64,000 nucleotides of DNA from Nocardia neocaledoniensis (lineage in GTDB: Bacteria; Actinomycetota; Actinomycetes; Mycobacteriales; Mycobacteriaceae). The notes under the pieces were generated by a model. It ran no database searches, was not told where the DNA came from, and saw only the letters and a program-made list of their open reading frames with translations. Each line of letters starts with the position of its first letter. Position 1 is the stretch's first letter. The translations under genes and the position numbers were made by a program. The stretch lies in assembly GCF_003182135.1 (NCBI RefSeq), contig NZ_QGTL01000005.1, positions 369,498 through 433,497 of the forward strand, written 5' to 3'. Below, piece after piece: positions 43,103 to 51,518 of the stretch.

Positions 43103-44529
43103 CCGCGGACTTCCGCGACGGCCTGCGCGTAGGTGACCGGCGCGGCCGCGGGATGGGCGGCCCGGTAGCGGTCGGCGGCGGCCTGCGTGGTGAACGGGAG
43201 GTACCGGGCGTCCTCGCGCAGCCAGATCGCCTTGTCGGCGAACCAGCGGGTGCCCAGCTCGGCGTCGGGCAGATAGACGGCCCTGATCTTCTTGCCCTGC
43301 GCCTGGGCGGCTTGCACCCCGCGCAGCAGGCACCCGGGATTTGCGGCGGGCTGCGGCTTGTCGGCGCCCTCGATCCAGATCTCCCCGGCGAGCGCCGGAT
43401 CCTGGACCGGCACCGCGCAGATCGGGTCGGTGCCGGTCACCTTGCTCGGGTTGACCAGCGAGGCCACCTCGCTGTCGTACCCGCCCCGGCCCGTCTCGGT
43501 GTACGCCTGCCGCAGGGGGCCGTCCTCGACGAAGGCGTCGATGTCGAGATCGGCGAAGTCGCCGATCGACTTCAGGTACGTGACATCGCCTTTGAACGCC
43601 GCGATCAGTTCCGGCTTGAGGGTGGTGTCGAAACTGGTGCCGCCCGGCCCGTTGTAGAGGTAGACGACCTCCGGCGGCAGCCCCGACCCCTTCGCGACGA
43701 GATCGGCCGCCTCGAACGGCTTCTCGTTGAGGAAGGCGGTCGCGTCCAGCTGGGCCGCCAGGAACGCCTGCAGCACCTCCGGATGCTCGGCCGCGTAGGC
43801 GCGGCGCGCCACCACGCCGTGGAAGGTCGGCACGTTCAGCTCGGCGCCGTCGTAGAGGAGCGCGGCCTTGTCCTGCTGCACCAGCAGACCCGGCCACGCC
43901 ACGAACTGCGAGAGTGCGCTCACCTGATGCGATTCCAGGGCGGTGGCGCCCACCTGCGGCTGCTGGTTGAGCACCTCCACGCCCTTGGCCGGATCGATCC
44001 CGGCACGGGTGAGCGCCTGCACGAGGGTGCCGTGGCCGGCCGAGCCCACGCTGGCCGAGATCTTCTGCCCGGCCAGGTCGGTGAGCGAGCGCGCGGGCGA
44101 ATCCTTGGGCACCACCACCATGTTCAGCGCGCCCTTGGGGTTGTAGCCGGTGATCGACACCAGCTCGGTGCGCGCCCGTTCGTTGGCCTGGGTGCGGGAA
44201 CCGTTGATGAGCAACGGGTAGTCACCCATCGAGCCGATATCGATCTTCTCGGCCACCATCTGCGCGGTGATCGGCGCGCCGGTGTCGTAGTCCTGCCACT
44301 CCACCTGGTATTTCGCGCCGCCGGCGTCGGTGATGCGCTGGAGCCGCTGTTCCAGGTATCCCTGGGCGCGGAGCAGCGTCCCCGCGGTGACGGTGTTGAT
44401 GGTCTTGGACTGGTAACCGATGACGACCTTGACCGTGCCCGCGGGCGCGGCGTCGGTCGTGTCGAGGGAGCAGCCCGCCGCGGTGAGGGCGACGGCGAAC
44501 AGGACGGGGGCGAGACGGGTGAACTTCAT
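43099..44529 (-). CDS. ABC substrate-binding lipoprotein with extra C-terminal domain (cluster A)
   Basis: The protein has 476 residues. Lipobox LTAAGCS places the lipidated Cys at 20. The core follows the sulfonate/nitrate family: KVVIGYQSKTINTVTAGTLL, ITAQMVAEKIDIGSMGDYPLL, VGSAGHGTLVQALTRAGID and VSALSQFVAWPGLLVQQDKA. After about residue 370 there is an extra segment of about 110 residues containing GCLLRGVQ and KIRAVYLPDAELGTRWFAD, ending in a PFTTQAAADRYRAAHP-type motif. That ending is reminiscent of NosL-like copper-site proteins, where a late (P)xxxxxAxxFAxxHGG motif occurs. The cluster B paralogue carries the same extension. Substrate unknown. Confidence 0.85.
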   Translation of the reverse strand: MKFTRLAPVLFAVALTAAGCSLDTTDAAPAGTVKVVIGYQSKTINTVTAGTLLRAQGYLEQRLQRITDAGGAKYQVEWQDYDTGAPITAQMVAEKIDIGSMGDYPLLINGSRTQANERARTELVSITGYNPKGALNMVVVPKDSPARSLTDLAGQKISASVGSAGHGTLVQALTRAGIDPAKGVEVLNQQPQVGATALESHQVSALSQFVAWPGLLVQQDKAALLYDGAELNVPTFHGVVARRAYAAEHPEVLQAFLAAQLDATAFLNEKPFEAADLVAKGSGLPPEVVYLYNGPGGTSFDTTLKPELIAAFKGDVTYLKSIGDFADLDIDAFVEDGPLRQAYTETGRGGYDSEVASLVNPSKVTGTDPICAVPVQDPALAGEIWIEGADKPQPAANPGCLLRGVQAAQAQGKKIRAVYLPDAELGTRWFADKAIWLREDARYLPFTTQAAADRYRAAHPAAAPVTYAQAVAEVRG

Positions 44530-44545
44530 GCGTGGATTCCCGGGA

Positions 44546-44773
44546 TCAACGGAGCAGATAGGGCATGTTGACGGTGACGGCGCCGGTGGGACAGCGCGCC
44601 GCGCACGGCCCGCAGTACCAGCACTCGTCCACGTGCATGTAGGCCTTGCCCGAATCCTCGTGGATGGCAAGGGAATCGAGGGGACACATGTCGACGCACA
44701 GGGTGCAGCCGGTGATGCACAGCGATTCGTCGATCGTCACCGGGACGTCGGCGCGCTGGGGGACCAGAGCCAT
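44546..44773 (-). CDS. Eight-cysteine 2x[4Fe-4S] ferredoxin, AprB-like (cluster A)
   Basis: The protein has 75 residues. Cysteines sit at 19, 23, 26 and 30 (C-x3-C-x2-C-x3-CP) and at 51, 54, 57 and 61 (C-x2-C-x2-C-x3-CP), enough for two [4Fe-4S] clusters. Trp52 between the last two groups (ECWYCGPC) recalls AprB, the iron-sulfur partner of adenylylsulfate reductase, which has a similar CWECYSC block. It is the likely direct electron partner of the cluster A flavoprotein. Its ATG directly abuts the gntR stop, so the regulator and system are co-transcribed. Confidence 0.88.
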   Translation of the reverse strand: MALVPQRADVPVTIDESLCITGCTLCVDMCPLDSLAIHEDSGKAYMHVDECWYCGPCAARCPTGAVTVNMPYLLR

Positions 44774-45550
44774 CTAGAGGACCTTCCATTCGGGAGCGCC
44801 GCGGGTGAGGCTGCCGCGCATCGTGATGCGGTCACCGCGCATGCGGATGTACTCGAGGTCGACGGGTCTGCCGTCGTCGAGGTGGGTCAGGCGCTCGAGC
44901 ATCAGCAGGGGAGCGCCGGGCGGGGTGTCGAGGGTGGTGGCGGTGTGCGGGTCGGCCGCGACCGCCTCGAGGGCGAGCTCGGCCGCGCCGAGCGACTGGC
45001 CGGTGACCTGCTCTAGCAGGACGAACACATCGGTCGTCGCGAGATCGTGCGCCAGCACCGCGGCGCCGACATCGGGGGCCAGATAGGTGAGATCGAGGCT
45101 CAGCGGCAACTCGGCGAGGAAGCGCAGCCGCTCGATGTAGACGACGCGTTCCCCCGGCGCCAGGCCGAGCCTGCGCGCCACCGCCGGGGGAGCGGTGATG
45201 TGGGTGGCCGCGCGGACCTCGTTGCGGACGGTGCCGTGTTCGGTGAGCGTCTCCTGCAGACCGCGCAGTGTGTCCAGCCCGTGGTCGAATTTGCGGGCGG
45301 CGACCCGGGTACCGACCTTGGGCGCGCGGTCGATGAGTCCTTCGTCGCGCAACAGGGCCAGTGCTTCGCGCACGGTGTTGCGGGAGGTGTCGTGTTCGGC
45401 GGCCAGTTCCTGCTCGGCGGGCAGCGTGCCCTGGACGGCGCCCGCCAGGATCTGGTGGCGCAGGATGTCGGCGACCCGGCGCGCCCGATCGGCGCGGTGG
45501 CCGCGGAGCTGGGTGGGTTCCGCGTGGGCGGTTGTCTCGCTGACCTGCAT
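44774..45550 (-). CDS. GntR/HutC family regulator (cluster A)
   Basis: The protein has 258 residues. The winged helix (RRVADILRHQILAGAVQGTLPAEQELAAEHDTSRNTVREALALLRDEGLI) is followed by a UTRA ligand domain (RVVYIERLRFLAELPLSLDLTYLAPDVG, then VDLEYIRMRGDRITMRG). It is the first gene of the cluster A operon and therefore probably autoregulated. It is clearly paralogous to the cluster B regulator. An imperfect palindrome, CCCCGGAATTCAGGGG at 45601-45616, lies 51 bases before its start and could be an operator. Confidence 0.88.
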   Translation of the reverse strand: MQVSETTAHAEPTQLRGHRADRARRVADILRHQILAGAVQGTLPAEQELAAEHDTSRNTVREALALLRDEGLIDRAPKVGTRVAARKFDHGLDTLRGLQETLTEHGTVRNEVRAATHITAPPAVARRLGLAPGERVVYIERLRFLAELPLSLDLTYLAPDVGAAVLAHDLATTDVFVLLEQVTGQSLGAAELALEAVAADPHTATTLDTPPGAPLLMLERLTHLDDGRPVDLEYIRMRGDRITMRGSLTRGAPEWKVL

Positions 45551-45699
45551 GAACAGCGACGATAGCGGCCGTTTCGGTGGCCGGATTGCGGCCGCGGACG
45601 CCCCGGAATTCAGGGGATGTTTCTGCGCCGGGTGGGGGGTGGCCGGGACCTGCGGCGATCGCGCGCCGATCCGCTATTGCGCCACCCCGGCGCGGCCGG

Positions 45700-45732
45700 G
45701 CGACATTGCGATCACGCCGATCGCAATGTCGC
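45700..45732. terminator. Perfect 14-base hairpin after the thioesterase gene
   Basis: GCGACATTGCGATC (45700-45713) and GATCGCAATGTCGC (45719-45732) are exact reverse complements around ACGCC. It begins six bases past the thioesterase stop on the minus strand and separates that gene from cluster A. The cluster A promoter must lie in the roughly 150 bases after it. Confidence 0.7.
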
Positions 45733-45738
45733 CGCGGC

Positions 45739-46413
45739 TCAGGGCTGGCCGGGCTTGAGAAGGATGAACAGCCCGTTGGCCTCGGCGCAGAGCCGCTCGC
45801 CGTCGTGCATCGTGGCCCGCAGGTACACCTTGCGGCCGTCCACGCGCTCGACCCAGGCCCGGACGGTCAGCTCGCGGTTGAGCGGAGTGATCGAGCGGTA
45901 GTCGACGGTGAGCGAGGCGGTCCGGGTGACGGCCTTGGTGTGCACCGCGGCGGTCATGCCGAGGATGTCGTCGAAGGCGAGCCCGATCTGGCCGCCGTGC
46001 GCGGCGCTGTTGCCACCCAGGTGGAACGTGCGGAAGGTCAGCTTGGCGGTCACACCGTCGGCGTCGGCACTGTCGACCGTGTACGGCGGCAGGGTGATGT
46101 TGCCGCGCGAGGGCAGGTCGGTGCGGGTCCAGCTGGGTGCCGACCACTCGTCCACGACCGCTTCGTCCAGGCGCGCGTTGAGCTGCTCGAGGGTGGCGAT
46201 CGCGTCCTTGGCCAGCTCGTCGGACGGGTTGATCAGACGGGCCTTGTCCATCAGGGTCCGCACCTGCTCGATCAGCTCGCCGTAGTGCGGGCCGCCGATC
46301 GTCTTGTCCTGCATCGCGGCCCTGCGCTGCTGGATCAACTCGGTGACCGGCCGGAATCCGCCTTCGTGATGCTCTGCGTCCGGCAGCGACGCGCCGAGGT
46401 GTGTATCGTCCAT
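45739..46413 (-). CDS. Acyl-CoA thioesterase family protein (hotdog fold)
   Basis: The protein has 224 residues. The C-terminal half is a hotdog domain of the PaaI/4HBT type: LTFRTFHLGGNSAAHGGQIGLAFDDILGMTA, then TASLTVDYRSITPLNRELTVRAWVERVDGRKVYLRATM and EANGLFILLKPGQ. The N-terminal 90 residues are helical and family-specific. It should hydrolyse an acyl-CoA of unknown chain type. The ATG at 46413 lacks a ribosome site, and the ATG may be close to the transcript start. There is a 130-base gap to the upstream gene on the same strand. Confidence 0.78.
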   Translation of the reverse strand: MDDTHLGASLPDAEHHEGGFRPVTELIQQRRAAMQDKTIGGPHYGELIEQVRTLMDKARLINPSDELAKDAIATLEQLNARLDEAVVDEWSAPSWTRTDLPSRGNITLPPYTVDSADADGVTAKLTFRTFHLGGNSAAHGGQIGLAFDDILGMTAAVHTKAVTRTASLTVDYRSITPLNRELTVRAWVERVDGRKVYLRATMHDGERLCAEANGLFILLKPGQP

Positions 46414-46543
46414 ATACAACACGTTATCGCTGCCGAGCTGGATGTTCGCGCCGGGTGTCCCACTGCACGGCCCACAGCTGCCGGTGACGCCGTCGATTCG
46501 CTCGCGCAGCAGACCCGCGTGTGCCGGGAGCAGGTCGTTCTCG

Positions 46544-47173
46544 TCAGGCACTGGTGAACCGCGCGGCGGCGGCGCCGTGCAGCCGGCCGGGGGGCAGCTT
46601 GCGACCGCACAGGACGAGCAGGAGGTCTTGGGCCGCCCCGGCGAGTTCCTCGCCCTCGCCGTGCCGGAACTCGAGATCGGTGGCCACCAAGGCGATTCCG
46701 TCGAGATCGACCCCGAAGTAGGCGACCGAGCGTGGGGTGAGCGCACCGAGGACCAGCCGCATCCGGTCCAGCGGGACGGGCTCGGTGTGCCCGAGCGGGA
46801 CGGTGATGTCGAGGCCGTGGATCACGTCGTGGCTGAGCGCGCTCGCGTAGCCGCTGCCGCCCGGCGGTTTCCACGGGTGGCCGGTGTTGTCGCGGAGGGC
46901 GGCCACCAGCTCGGCCGTGCTCATTCGCTGCGCGTCGGCCCGCGCCGCGCGGTCGGCGAGCCGGTCGAAGTTGCCGCGCGCCGTGATCATCCCGAGCATG
47001 AAGCGGGGCAGCGACGTCCGGAACGGCATACTCAGGTGCGCCGCGACCTCGCGCACCCGCCAGCCGTCGCACAGCGTCGGCGCGTCCCATTGCGCCTCGT
47101 CCAATCCGGCGAGGAATTCCGCGGTTTCGGCGCGTTGCGCGGCGATCGCGGCTCTGACCTCGGTGTCACTCAC
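46544..47173 (-). CDS. Maleylpyruvate isomerase family mycothiol-dependent protein
   Basis: The protein has 209 residues: an N-terminal DinB-like four-helix bundle with the metal His in LCDGWRVREVAAHLSMP, and a second His in ALSHDVIHGLDITVPLG. The C-terminal MDMPI-type extension is EFRHGEGEELAGAAQDLLLVLCGRK. This family uses mycothiol, the actinobacterial thiol, as cofactor, or acts as a general thiol-S-transferase-like protein. The substrate is unknown; no gentisate genes are nearby. Confidence 0.82.
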   Translation of the reverse strand: MSDTEVRAAIAAQRAETAEFLAGLDEAQWDAPTLCDGWRVREVAAHLSMPFRTSLPRFMLGMITARGNFDRLADRAARADAQRMSTAELVAALRDNTGHPWKPPGGSGYASALSHDVIHGLDITVPLGHTEPVPLDRMRLVLGALTPRSVAYFGVDLDGIALVATDLEFRHGEGEELAGAAQDLLLVLCGRKLPPGRLHGAAAARFTSA

Positions 47174-47282
47174 AGTCGGGCCTCCTGTCGACAGACCTGT
47201 GCCTGTGGAGGTAGACGACGTGGGCCGCGGCGATTCATCGGTGTCGTTGGTCGGCCCGGCCCGGATCCGGCACACTGGCCCG

Positions 47283-47768
47283 ATGGGTGATCGACGTGAC
47301 GAGGCGCCGGAGGTGGTGGTCCACCTCGGGGACGGTTCCGGCGCGCCACGGGCCGTCGACCCGGCCGACCCGGGGACCGCCGCGACCGATCCGGCGCCCG
47401 AGCATCCGTTCCTGCTGCTGACCCGCGCCGACACCGAGCGCATCCAGGCCCGCTATCTCGACGACGGCACCTACGAGCTCGAGCACACCGACACCGGCGC
47501 GCATCGCCAGCTGTTCACCGACGACGCCCTGCTGGTCCGCGACATCGTCTGGTCCTGGATCCAGCGCGACGACTGGTGGCGTGACACCGTCGCCTGGACC
47601 ACGGTCGACCCCGCGATCGCCGAACTCGACGCCCTGCGCGCCGAACTGTCCGACATGCTCGACGGCATGTCGGTCATGGACGGCGTCACCGACGAACTCG
47701 ACCGCGCGCTGGCCCGCGCCGACGACCTCCTCGGTGCCGACCTCGACCTGGGCGACGACCTGGGCTGA
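47283..47768 (+). CDS. Hypothetical acidic protein
   Basis: The protein has 161 residues and is strongly acidic. There is no signal peptide or membrane segment. A central tryptophan-rich stretch (VRDIVWSWIQRDDWWRDTVAW) precedes a heptad-like helical tail (LDALRAELSDMLDGMSVMD, then DELDRALARADDLLGADLDLGDDLG) that could form a coiled coil. The family is not recognised. The reading frame is supported by codon bias and by divergence from the mycothiol-type gene. Confidence 0.6.
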   Translation: MGDRRDEAPEVVVHLGDGSGAPRAVDPADPGTAATDPAPEHPFLLLTRADTERIQARYLDDGTYELEHTDTGAHRQLFTDDALLVRDIVWSWIQRDDWWRDTVAWTTVDPAIAELDALRAELSDMLDGMSVMDGVTDELDRALARADDLLGADLDLGDDLG

Positions 47769-47780
47769 CCCCGGGGACTC

Positions 47781-48047
47781 CTAGTCGCTCTCGCCCTCGC
47801 ACCAGTCGTCGAAGGCGTCGAATTCCGGCTCCCACGCGGGCGGGACGGAGTCCTCGATGGCGTCTTCGACGGGGTCCCAGGTGGCGTTGCACCAGGACGG
47901 GGCGGCCGGCCACGACTCGATGTAGCGGACCAGCGGAGACTTGGGCGGCTCCGGCTCGGGGTCCTGGGCGGCGGCGACACCCGTCCCGGTGAGGGCGAGG
48001 GCCGCGGCGGCACCCGCGGTGGCGACGATCCGGTGAACGATCCTCAT
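47781..48047 (-). CDS. Small secreted protein of unknown function
   Basis: The protein has 88 residues with a clear Sec signal peptide: MRIVHRIVATAGAAAALALT followed by GTGVAAAQD, cleavage likely after AAA or AQ. The mature part is about 60 residues, acidic and proline/tryptophan-rich, with two cysteines (SWCNATWDP and DWCEGESD) that could form one disulfide. AGGAGG lies five bases before the ATG. The stop is 12 bases from the convergent hypothetical gene. Confidence 0.7.
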   Translation of the reverse strand: MRIVHRIVATAGAAAALALTGTGVAAAQDPEPEPPKSPLVRYIESWPAAPSWCNATWDPVEDAIEDSVPPAWEPEFDAFDDWCEGESD

Positions 48048-48101
48048 GACATCCTCCTGTCCGCGCCGACATGCGATGTGTCCGCGATCCTACGCCGGGC
48101 G

Positions 48102-48884
48102 TCAACGAGCCCTGGCGCTCCAACGGCCGTCGTAGCGCACATCGATCGGGTGATCGAAGGCGGTGGAGATGTGCTCGGTGGTGATCACCTCGGCCGCCGG
48201 ACCCGCGGCGACGGTGCGGCCGCCGGCGATCAGCAGGGCGTGGGTGGTGCTGCTGGGCAACTCCTCGAGATGGTGGGTGACCAGCACCGACGCCACCTCC
48301 GGGTGGGTGCGGTCGAGGGTGTCGATCGTGGTGAGCAGTTGTTCGCGGGCGGCCAGGTCGAGACCGGTGGACGGCTCGTCCAGCAGGAGCACCCGCGGGT
48401 CGCTCAGCAGCGCGCGGGCGATGAGCGCGCGGCCCCGCTCGCCCTGGGACAGGGTCGGCCAGATCTCGTCCGCCTTGCCGCCGAGGCCGAGCGCGTCGAT
48501 CGTCGCCTCGGCGCGTCCCAGCTCGTCGGCGGTGGGTGACCAGCGCATCGGGGTGTCGATGGTGCCCGTGATGCCGGTCAGGACGACTTCGCGCACGGTG
48601 AGCGGAGTGCGCAGCGGGTGCCGGGGATTCACGTGGCCGATCGAGCGGCGCAGCCGCGCCAGCTCCACCCGCCCGAACTGTCCGCCGAGCACGCGCACCG
48701 TGCCCGTGGTCGGGAAGGTCACCGCGCCGCAGAAACCGAGCAGCGTGCTCTTGCCCGCGCCGTTGGGGCCGAGCAGCGCCCAGTGCTCACCGGCCCGCAC
48801 GGTGAGCGAGATGCCGTCGATGATCTTCTTGCCCTCGCGCCGGAAGCTCACCTCGTCGAGTTCGATCACCGGGTCGCCGCTCAT
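48102..48884 (-). CDS. Stand-alone ABC ATPase (ModF/iron-type)
   Basis: The protein has 260 residues. Walker A GPNGAGKST, the unusual signature LSQGERGRALIARALL, Walker B VLLLDEPSTGLDL and switch His in VTHHLEELPSSTTHALL. A signature of the LSQGE type and the HH switch are seen in molybdate-type ATPases such as ModF that lack a permease. No membrane partner is encoded nearby. Its ATG overlaps the GntR gene stop, so both form one unit. Confidence 0.85.
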   Translation of the reverse strand: MSGDPVIELDEVSFRREGKKIIDGISLTVRAGEHWALLGPNGAGKSTLLGFCGAVTFPTTGTVRVLGGQFGRVELARLRRSIGHVNPRHPLRTPLTVREVVLTGITGTIDTPMRWSPTADELGRAEATIDALGLGGKADEIWPTLSQGERGRALIARALLSDPRVLLLDEPSTGLDLAAREQLLTTIDTLDRTHPEVASVLVTHHLEELPSSTTHALLIAGGRTVAAGPAAEVITTEHISTAFDHPIDVRYDGRWSARAR

Positions 48885-49552
48885 GCGAAGGCCTCCTTCA
48901 GGGTCGACAGGTGGGAGCGGCTGAGATCCGCTGCCGCCGTGGGGTTCCGGTCGGCGATGGCCTGGGCCAGATGTTCGTGCGCGGCGTGGTCGGCGGCCTC
49001 GGAGGGGACCGGGCGCAAGGCGAGCATGTCGATCATGGCCAGCCGCAGCCGCGGCAGGAAGCTGTCGAAGAGCTGGGTCAGCACCGCGTTGTGCGCCGCG
49101 AGGACGACCGCGCGGTGGAAGGCCATGTCGGCGTCGACGTGCTCGGCCACGGTCTGTCCCTCGGCGATCCGGCCCGACAGCGCGCGCCGGATCGCGCGCA
49201 GGTCGGCCGGGGTGCGGCGCTGGGCCGCCAGGGCCGCGGCCTCGGCCTCGATGGCGATGCGCGCCTCGATCACCGCGACGACGGTCGCCCCGCGCAGCAC
49301 GACGTCCCAGTCGTCGGTGACATCGAGCGCGGTCACGAACACCCCGGCGCCCTGTCTGCTGTCGAGCACGCCCTTGCCCGCCAGTTCGCGGATCGCCTCG
49401 CGCAGCGTCGACCGGCCGACGCCCAGTTGCGCGGCGAGCAGCGTCTCACCGGGCAGCCGATGGCCCAGTGGCCACTCGCCGGCGCGGATCCGCGTGAGCA
49501 GGAGTTCGGCCGCCTGAGCGGCCAAGGGTTGACGGCGTACCTGCGCGACCAC
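48881..49552 (-). CDS. GntR/FadR (FCD) family regulator
   Basis: The protein has 223 residues. Winged helix QPLAAQAAELLLTRIRAGEWPLGHRLPGETLLAAQLGVGRSTLREAIRELAGKGVL, then an FCD ligand domain with metal-type residues in DADMAFHRAVVLAAHN and HEHLAQAIADR. It is co-transcribed with the ABC ATPase, and its start diverges from the leuA leader with 47 bases between it and the leader ATG. The target is unknown. Confidence 0.88.
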   Translation of the reverse strand: MVAQVRRQPLAAQAAELLLTRIRAGEWPLGHRLPGETLLAAQLGVGRSTLREAIRELAGKGVLDSRQGAGVFVTALDVTDDWDVVLRGATVVAVIEARIAIEAEAAALAAQRRTPADLRAIRRALSGRIAEGQTVAEHVDADMAFHRAVVLAAHNAVLTQLFDSFLPRLRLAMIDMLALRPVPSEAADHAAHEHLAQAIADRNPTAAADLSRSHLSTLKEAFA

Positions 49553-49599
49553 CGATTCACCTCTCTACTTGTCTGAGGAGTTGTGATAGAAGTGTACCC

Positions 49600-49644
49600 A
49601 TGACGCACACCGCGCTTCTCCTCGGCCGCCATGGCGGGGCCTGA
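49600..49644 (+). CDS. leuL: Leucine leader peptide upstream of leuA
   Basis: A 14-codon ORF encodes MTHTALLLGRHGGA, with three consecutive leucine codons (CTT CTC CTC). It lies 86 bases before the leuA ATG and is followed at once by mutually exclusive hairpins. Such leader peptides control leuA by ribosome-mediated attenuation in actinobacteria: scarce charged leucyl-tRNA stalls the ribosome on the leucine codons. No clear ribosome site precedes it. A leaderless start or the distant GAGGAG at 49575 are possibilities. Confidence 0.65.
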   Translation: MTHTALLLGRHGGA

Positions 49645-49686
49645 CCGACCGGCCGCCCCGCCGTGGGGCTCTGTCGTGGCCGGTCG
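49633..49686 (+). promoter_or_regulatory. leuA transcription attenuator (competing hairpins)
   Basis: Hairpin 1 pairs GGCGGGGC (49633-49640) with GCCCCGCC (49655-49662). Hairpin 2 pairs CGACCGGCC (49646-49654) with GGCCGGTCG (49678-49686). The left arm of hairpin 2 lies in the loop of hairpin 1, so only one can form at a time. The upstream arm of hairpin 1 overlaps the end of the leader ORF, which is the standard arrangement for attenuation. Confidence 0.55.
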
Positions 49687-49730
49687 CCGTAGTCGTGTGG
49701 CCGACCGTAGCCAGGAAGCAGAGACCCGTC

Positions 49731-51476
49731 ATGAACACCTTCCCCACCCTCAGCACCCCCGCGGGCGCCGTCCCCGCCGACGCGCCCGCCTGGAATCGGC
49801 AGCGTCACTCGGCGATGCCCTCGCACCGCTACCGCGACATCCATCGGCGCGTGGAAATGCCCGCCGGACAGCGTGATTGGCCGCACGCCCGGATCACCGC
49901 GGCCCCGCTGTGGGTGCCCGTCGACCTGCGCGACGGCAACCAGGCGCTGGCCGAACCGATGGACCCCGCCCGCAAGCGGCGGTTCTTCGAACTGCTCGTC
50001 GCCATGGGCTACAAGGAGATCGAGGTGGGCTATCCGTCCGCCTCGCAGACCGATTTCGACTTCGTCCGGCTCCTGGCGCACGAGCCCATCGCGCCGCCGG
50101 ACGTCACCGTCGTCGTGTTCACCCCGGCCCGGCGCGACCTCATCGAGCGGACCGTGGAATCGGTGCGCGGTATCGCGAACGAGGTCGTGATCCACCTCTA
50201 CACCGCGACGGCGCCGGTCTGGCGTGAAGTGGTCCTCGGCAAGGACCGCGCGGGGATGCGGGCCCTGATCCTCGACGGCGCCCGCGATGTCCTCGCCGCG
50301 GCCGGTGACCTGCCGAACGTGCGCTTCCAGTTCTCGCCGGAGGTCTTCAACCTCACCGAACCCGACTTCGCGCTGGAGGTCTGTGACGCTGTCACCGCGG
50401 TCTGGCAGGCCTGCCCGCAACGTCCCGTGACGCTGAACCTGCCCGCGACGGTGGAGGTCGCGACGCCGAACATCTACGCCGACCAGATCGAGTACATGCA
50501 CCGCAACCTGGCCCGCCGCGACGGGGTGATCCTGTCGGTGCACCCGCACAACGACCGGGGGACCGGCATCGCCTGCGCCGAGCTGGCGGTGCTGGCCGGC
50601 GCGCAGCGGGTGGAGGGCTGTGTGTTCGGCAACGGTGAACGCACGGGCAATGTCGACATCGCCACGTTGGCCTTGAATCTGCACGCGCAGGGCGTCGACC
50701 CGATGATCGACTTCTCCGACATCGACGAGATCCGCCGGACGGTCGAGTACTGCACGCGGCTGCCCGTGCCCGAGCGACACCCCTACGTCGGCGATCTCGT
50801 GCACACCGCCTTCTCCGGCACCCATCAGGACGCGATCCGCAAAGGCATGGCACGCCACCGCGCCCTGGCCGCCGAGACCGGTCGGCCCGAGCGCGACCTG
50901 GAGTGGCAGGTGCCGTATCTGCCGATCGATCCGGCCGATCTGGGCCGCTCCTACGAGGCCGTGATCCGGGTGAACTCGCAGTCGGGCAAAGGCGGGATCG
51001 CCTATCTGCTGCAGACCGGATACGGGCTGGACCTGCCGCGCCGTCTGCAGATCGACCTGGCGCGCCGCGTGCAGCGGCACACCGACGACACCGGCGCCGA
51101 GATCACCGCCAAGGAGCTGTTCACGCTGTTCGAACAGGCCTACACCGTCGCGGATCCGCGGATCGTGTTGACACGGTGGCAGATCGACGAGGCGGTCACC
51201 GAGATCGTGCTCACGGTGGACGGCCGGGTCCTGCGCTCGGCGCACCACGCCGTCGGTCCTGTCGACGCGCTGGTCACCGCGCTCGCCGACGCCGGTCATC
51301 CGGTCGACATCCTGGGACTGACACAGCATTCGGTGGAGCAGGGGGCAGGCAGCGCCGCGGTGAGCTACCTGGAATACCGGGCCGGCGCCCGCACGGGCTG
51401 GGCCTTCGGCCGCAGCGGCTCCGTGGTGGCGGCCTCGCTCGACGCGGTCATGAACGCGGTGAACGCCGTCGGGTAG
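49731..51476 (+). CDS. leuA: 2-isopropylmalate synthase
   Basis: This 581-residue enzyme condenses acetyl-CoA with 2-ketoisovalerate, the first committed step of leucine synthesis. The catalytic/metal block is VPVDLRDGNQALAEPMDP (Arg67, Asp68), with metal histidines His271 and His273 in SVHPHNDRGTG and the GNGERTGNVD loop. The C-terminal part (from about TAKELFTLFEQAY) is the regulatory domain that binds leucine for feedback inhibition. The long N-terminus (type 2 form, as in Mycobacterium) fits the length. ATG at 49731 follows CCAGGAAG. Confidence 0.96.
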   Translation: MNTFPTLSTPAGAVPADAPAWNRQRHSAMPSHRYRDIHRRVEMPAGQRDWPHARITAAPLWVPVDLRDGNQALAEPMDPARKRRFFELLVAMGYKEIEVGYPSASQTDFDFVRLLAHEPIAPPDVTVVVFTPARRDLIERTVESVRGIANEVVIHLYTATAPVWREVVLGKDRAGMRALILDGARDVLAAAGDLPNVRFQFSPEVFNLTEPDFALEVCDAVTAVWQACPQRPVTLNLPATVEVATPNIYADQIEYMHRNLARRDGVILSVHPHNDRGTGIACAELAVLAGAQRVEGCVFGNGERTGNVDIATLALNLHAQGVDPMIDFSDIDEIRRTVEYCTRLPVPERHPYVGDLVHTAFSGTHQDAIRKGMARHRALAAETGRPERDLEWQVPYLPIDPADLGRSYEAVIRVNSQSGKGGIAYLLQTGYGLDLPRRLQIDLARRVQRHTDDTGAEITAKELFTLFEQAYTVADPRIVLTRWQIDEAVTEIVLTVDGRVLRSAHHAVGPVDALVTALADAGHPVDILGLTQHSVEQGAGSAAVSYLEYRAGARTGWAFGRSGSVVAASLDAVMNAVNAVG

Positions 51477-51480
51477 CACC

Positions 51481-51516
51481 CGCGGTGGGGCGGTGCCGCG
51501 GCATCGCCCCACCGCG
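51481..51516. terminator. Bidirectional terminator between leuA and the YeiH-type gene
   Basis: CGCGGTGGGGCG (51481-51492) is the exact reverse complement of CGCCCCACCGCG (51505-51516). The 12-base loop contains its own palindrome TGCCGCGGCA, so the stem can extend. It starts four bases after the leuA stop and ends two bases before the convergent stop. Confidence 0.85.
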
Positions 51517-51518
51517 CG

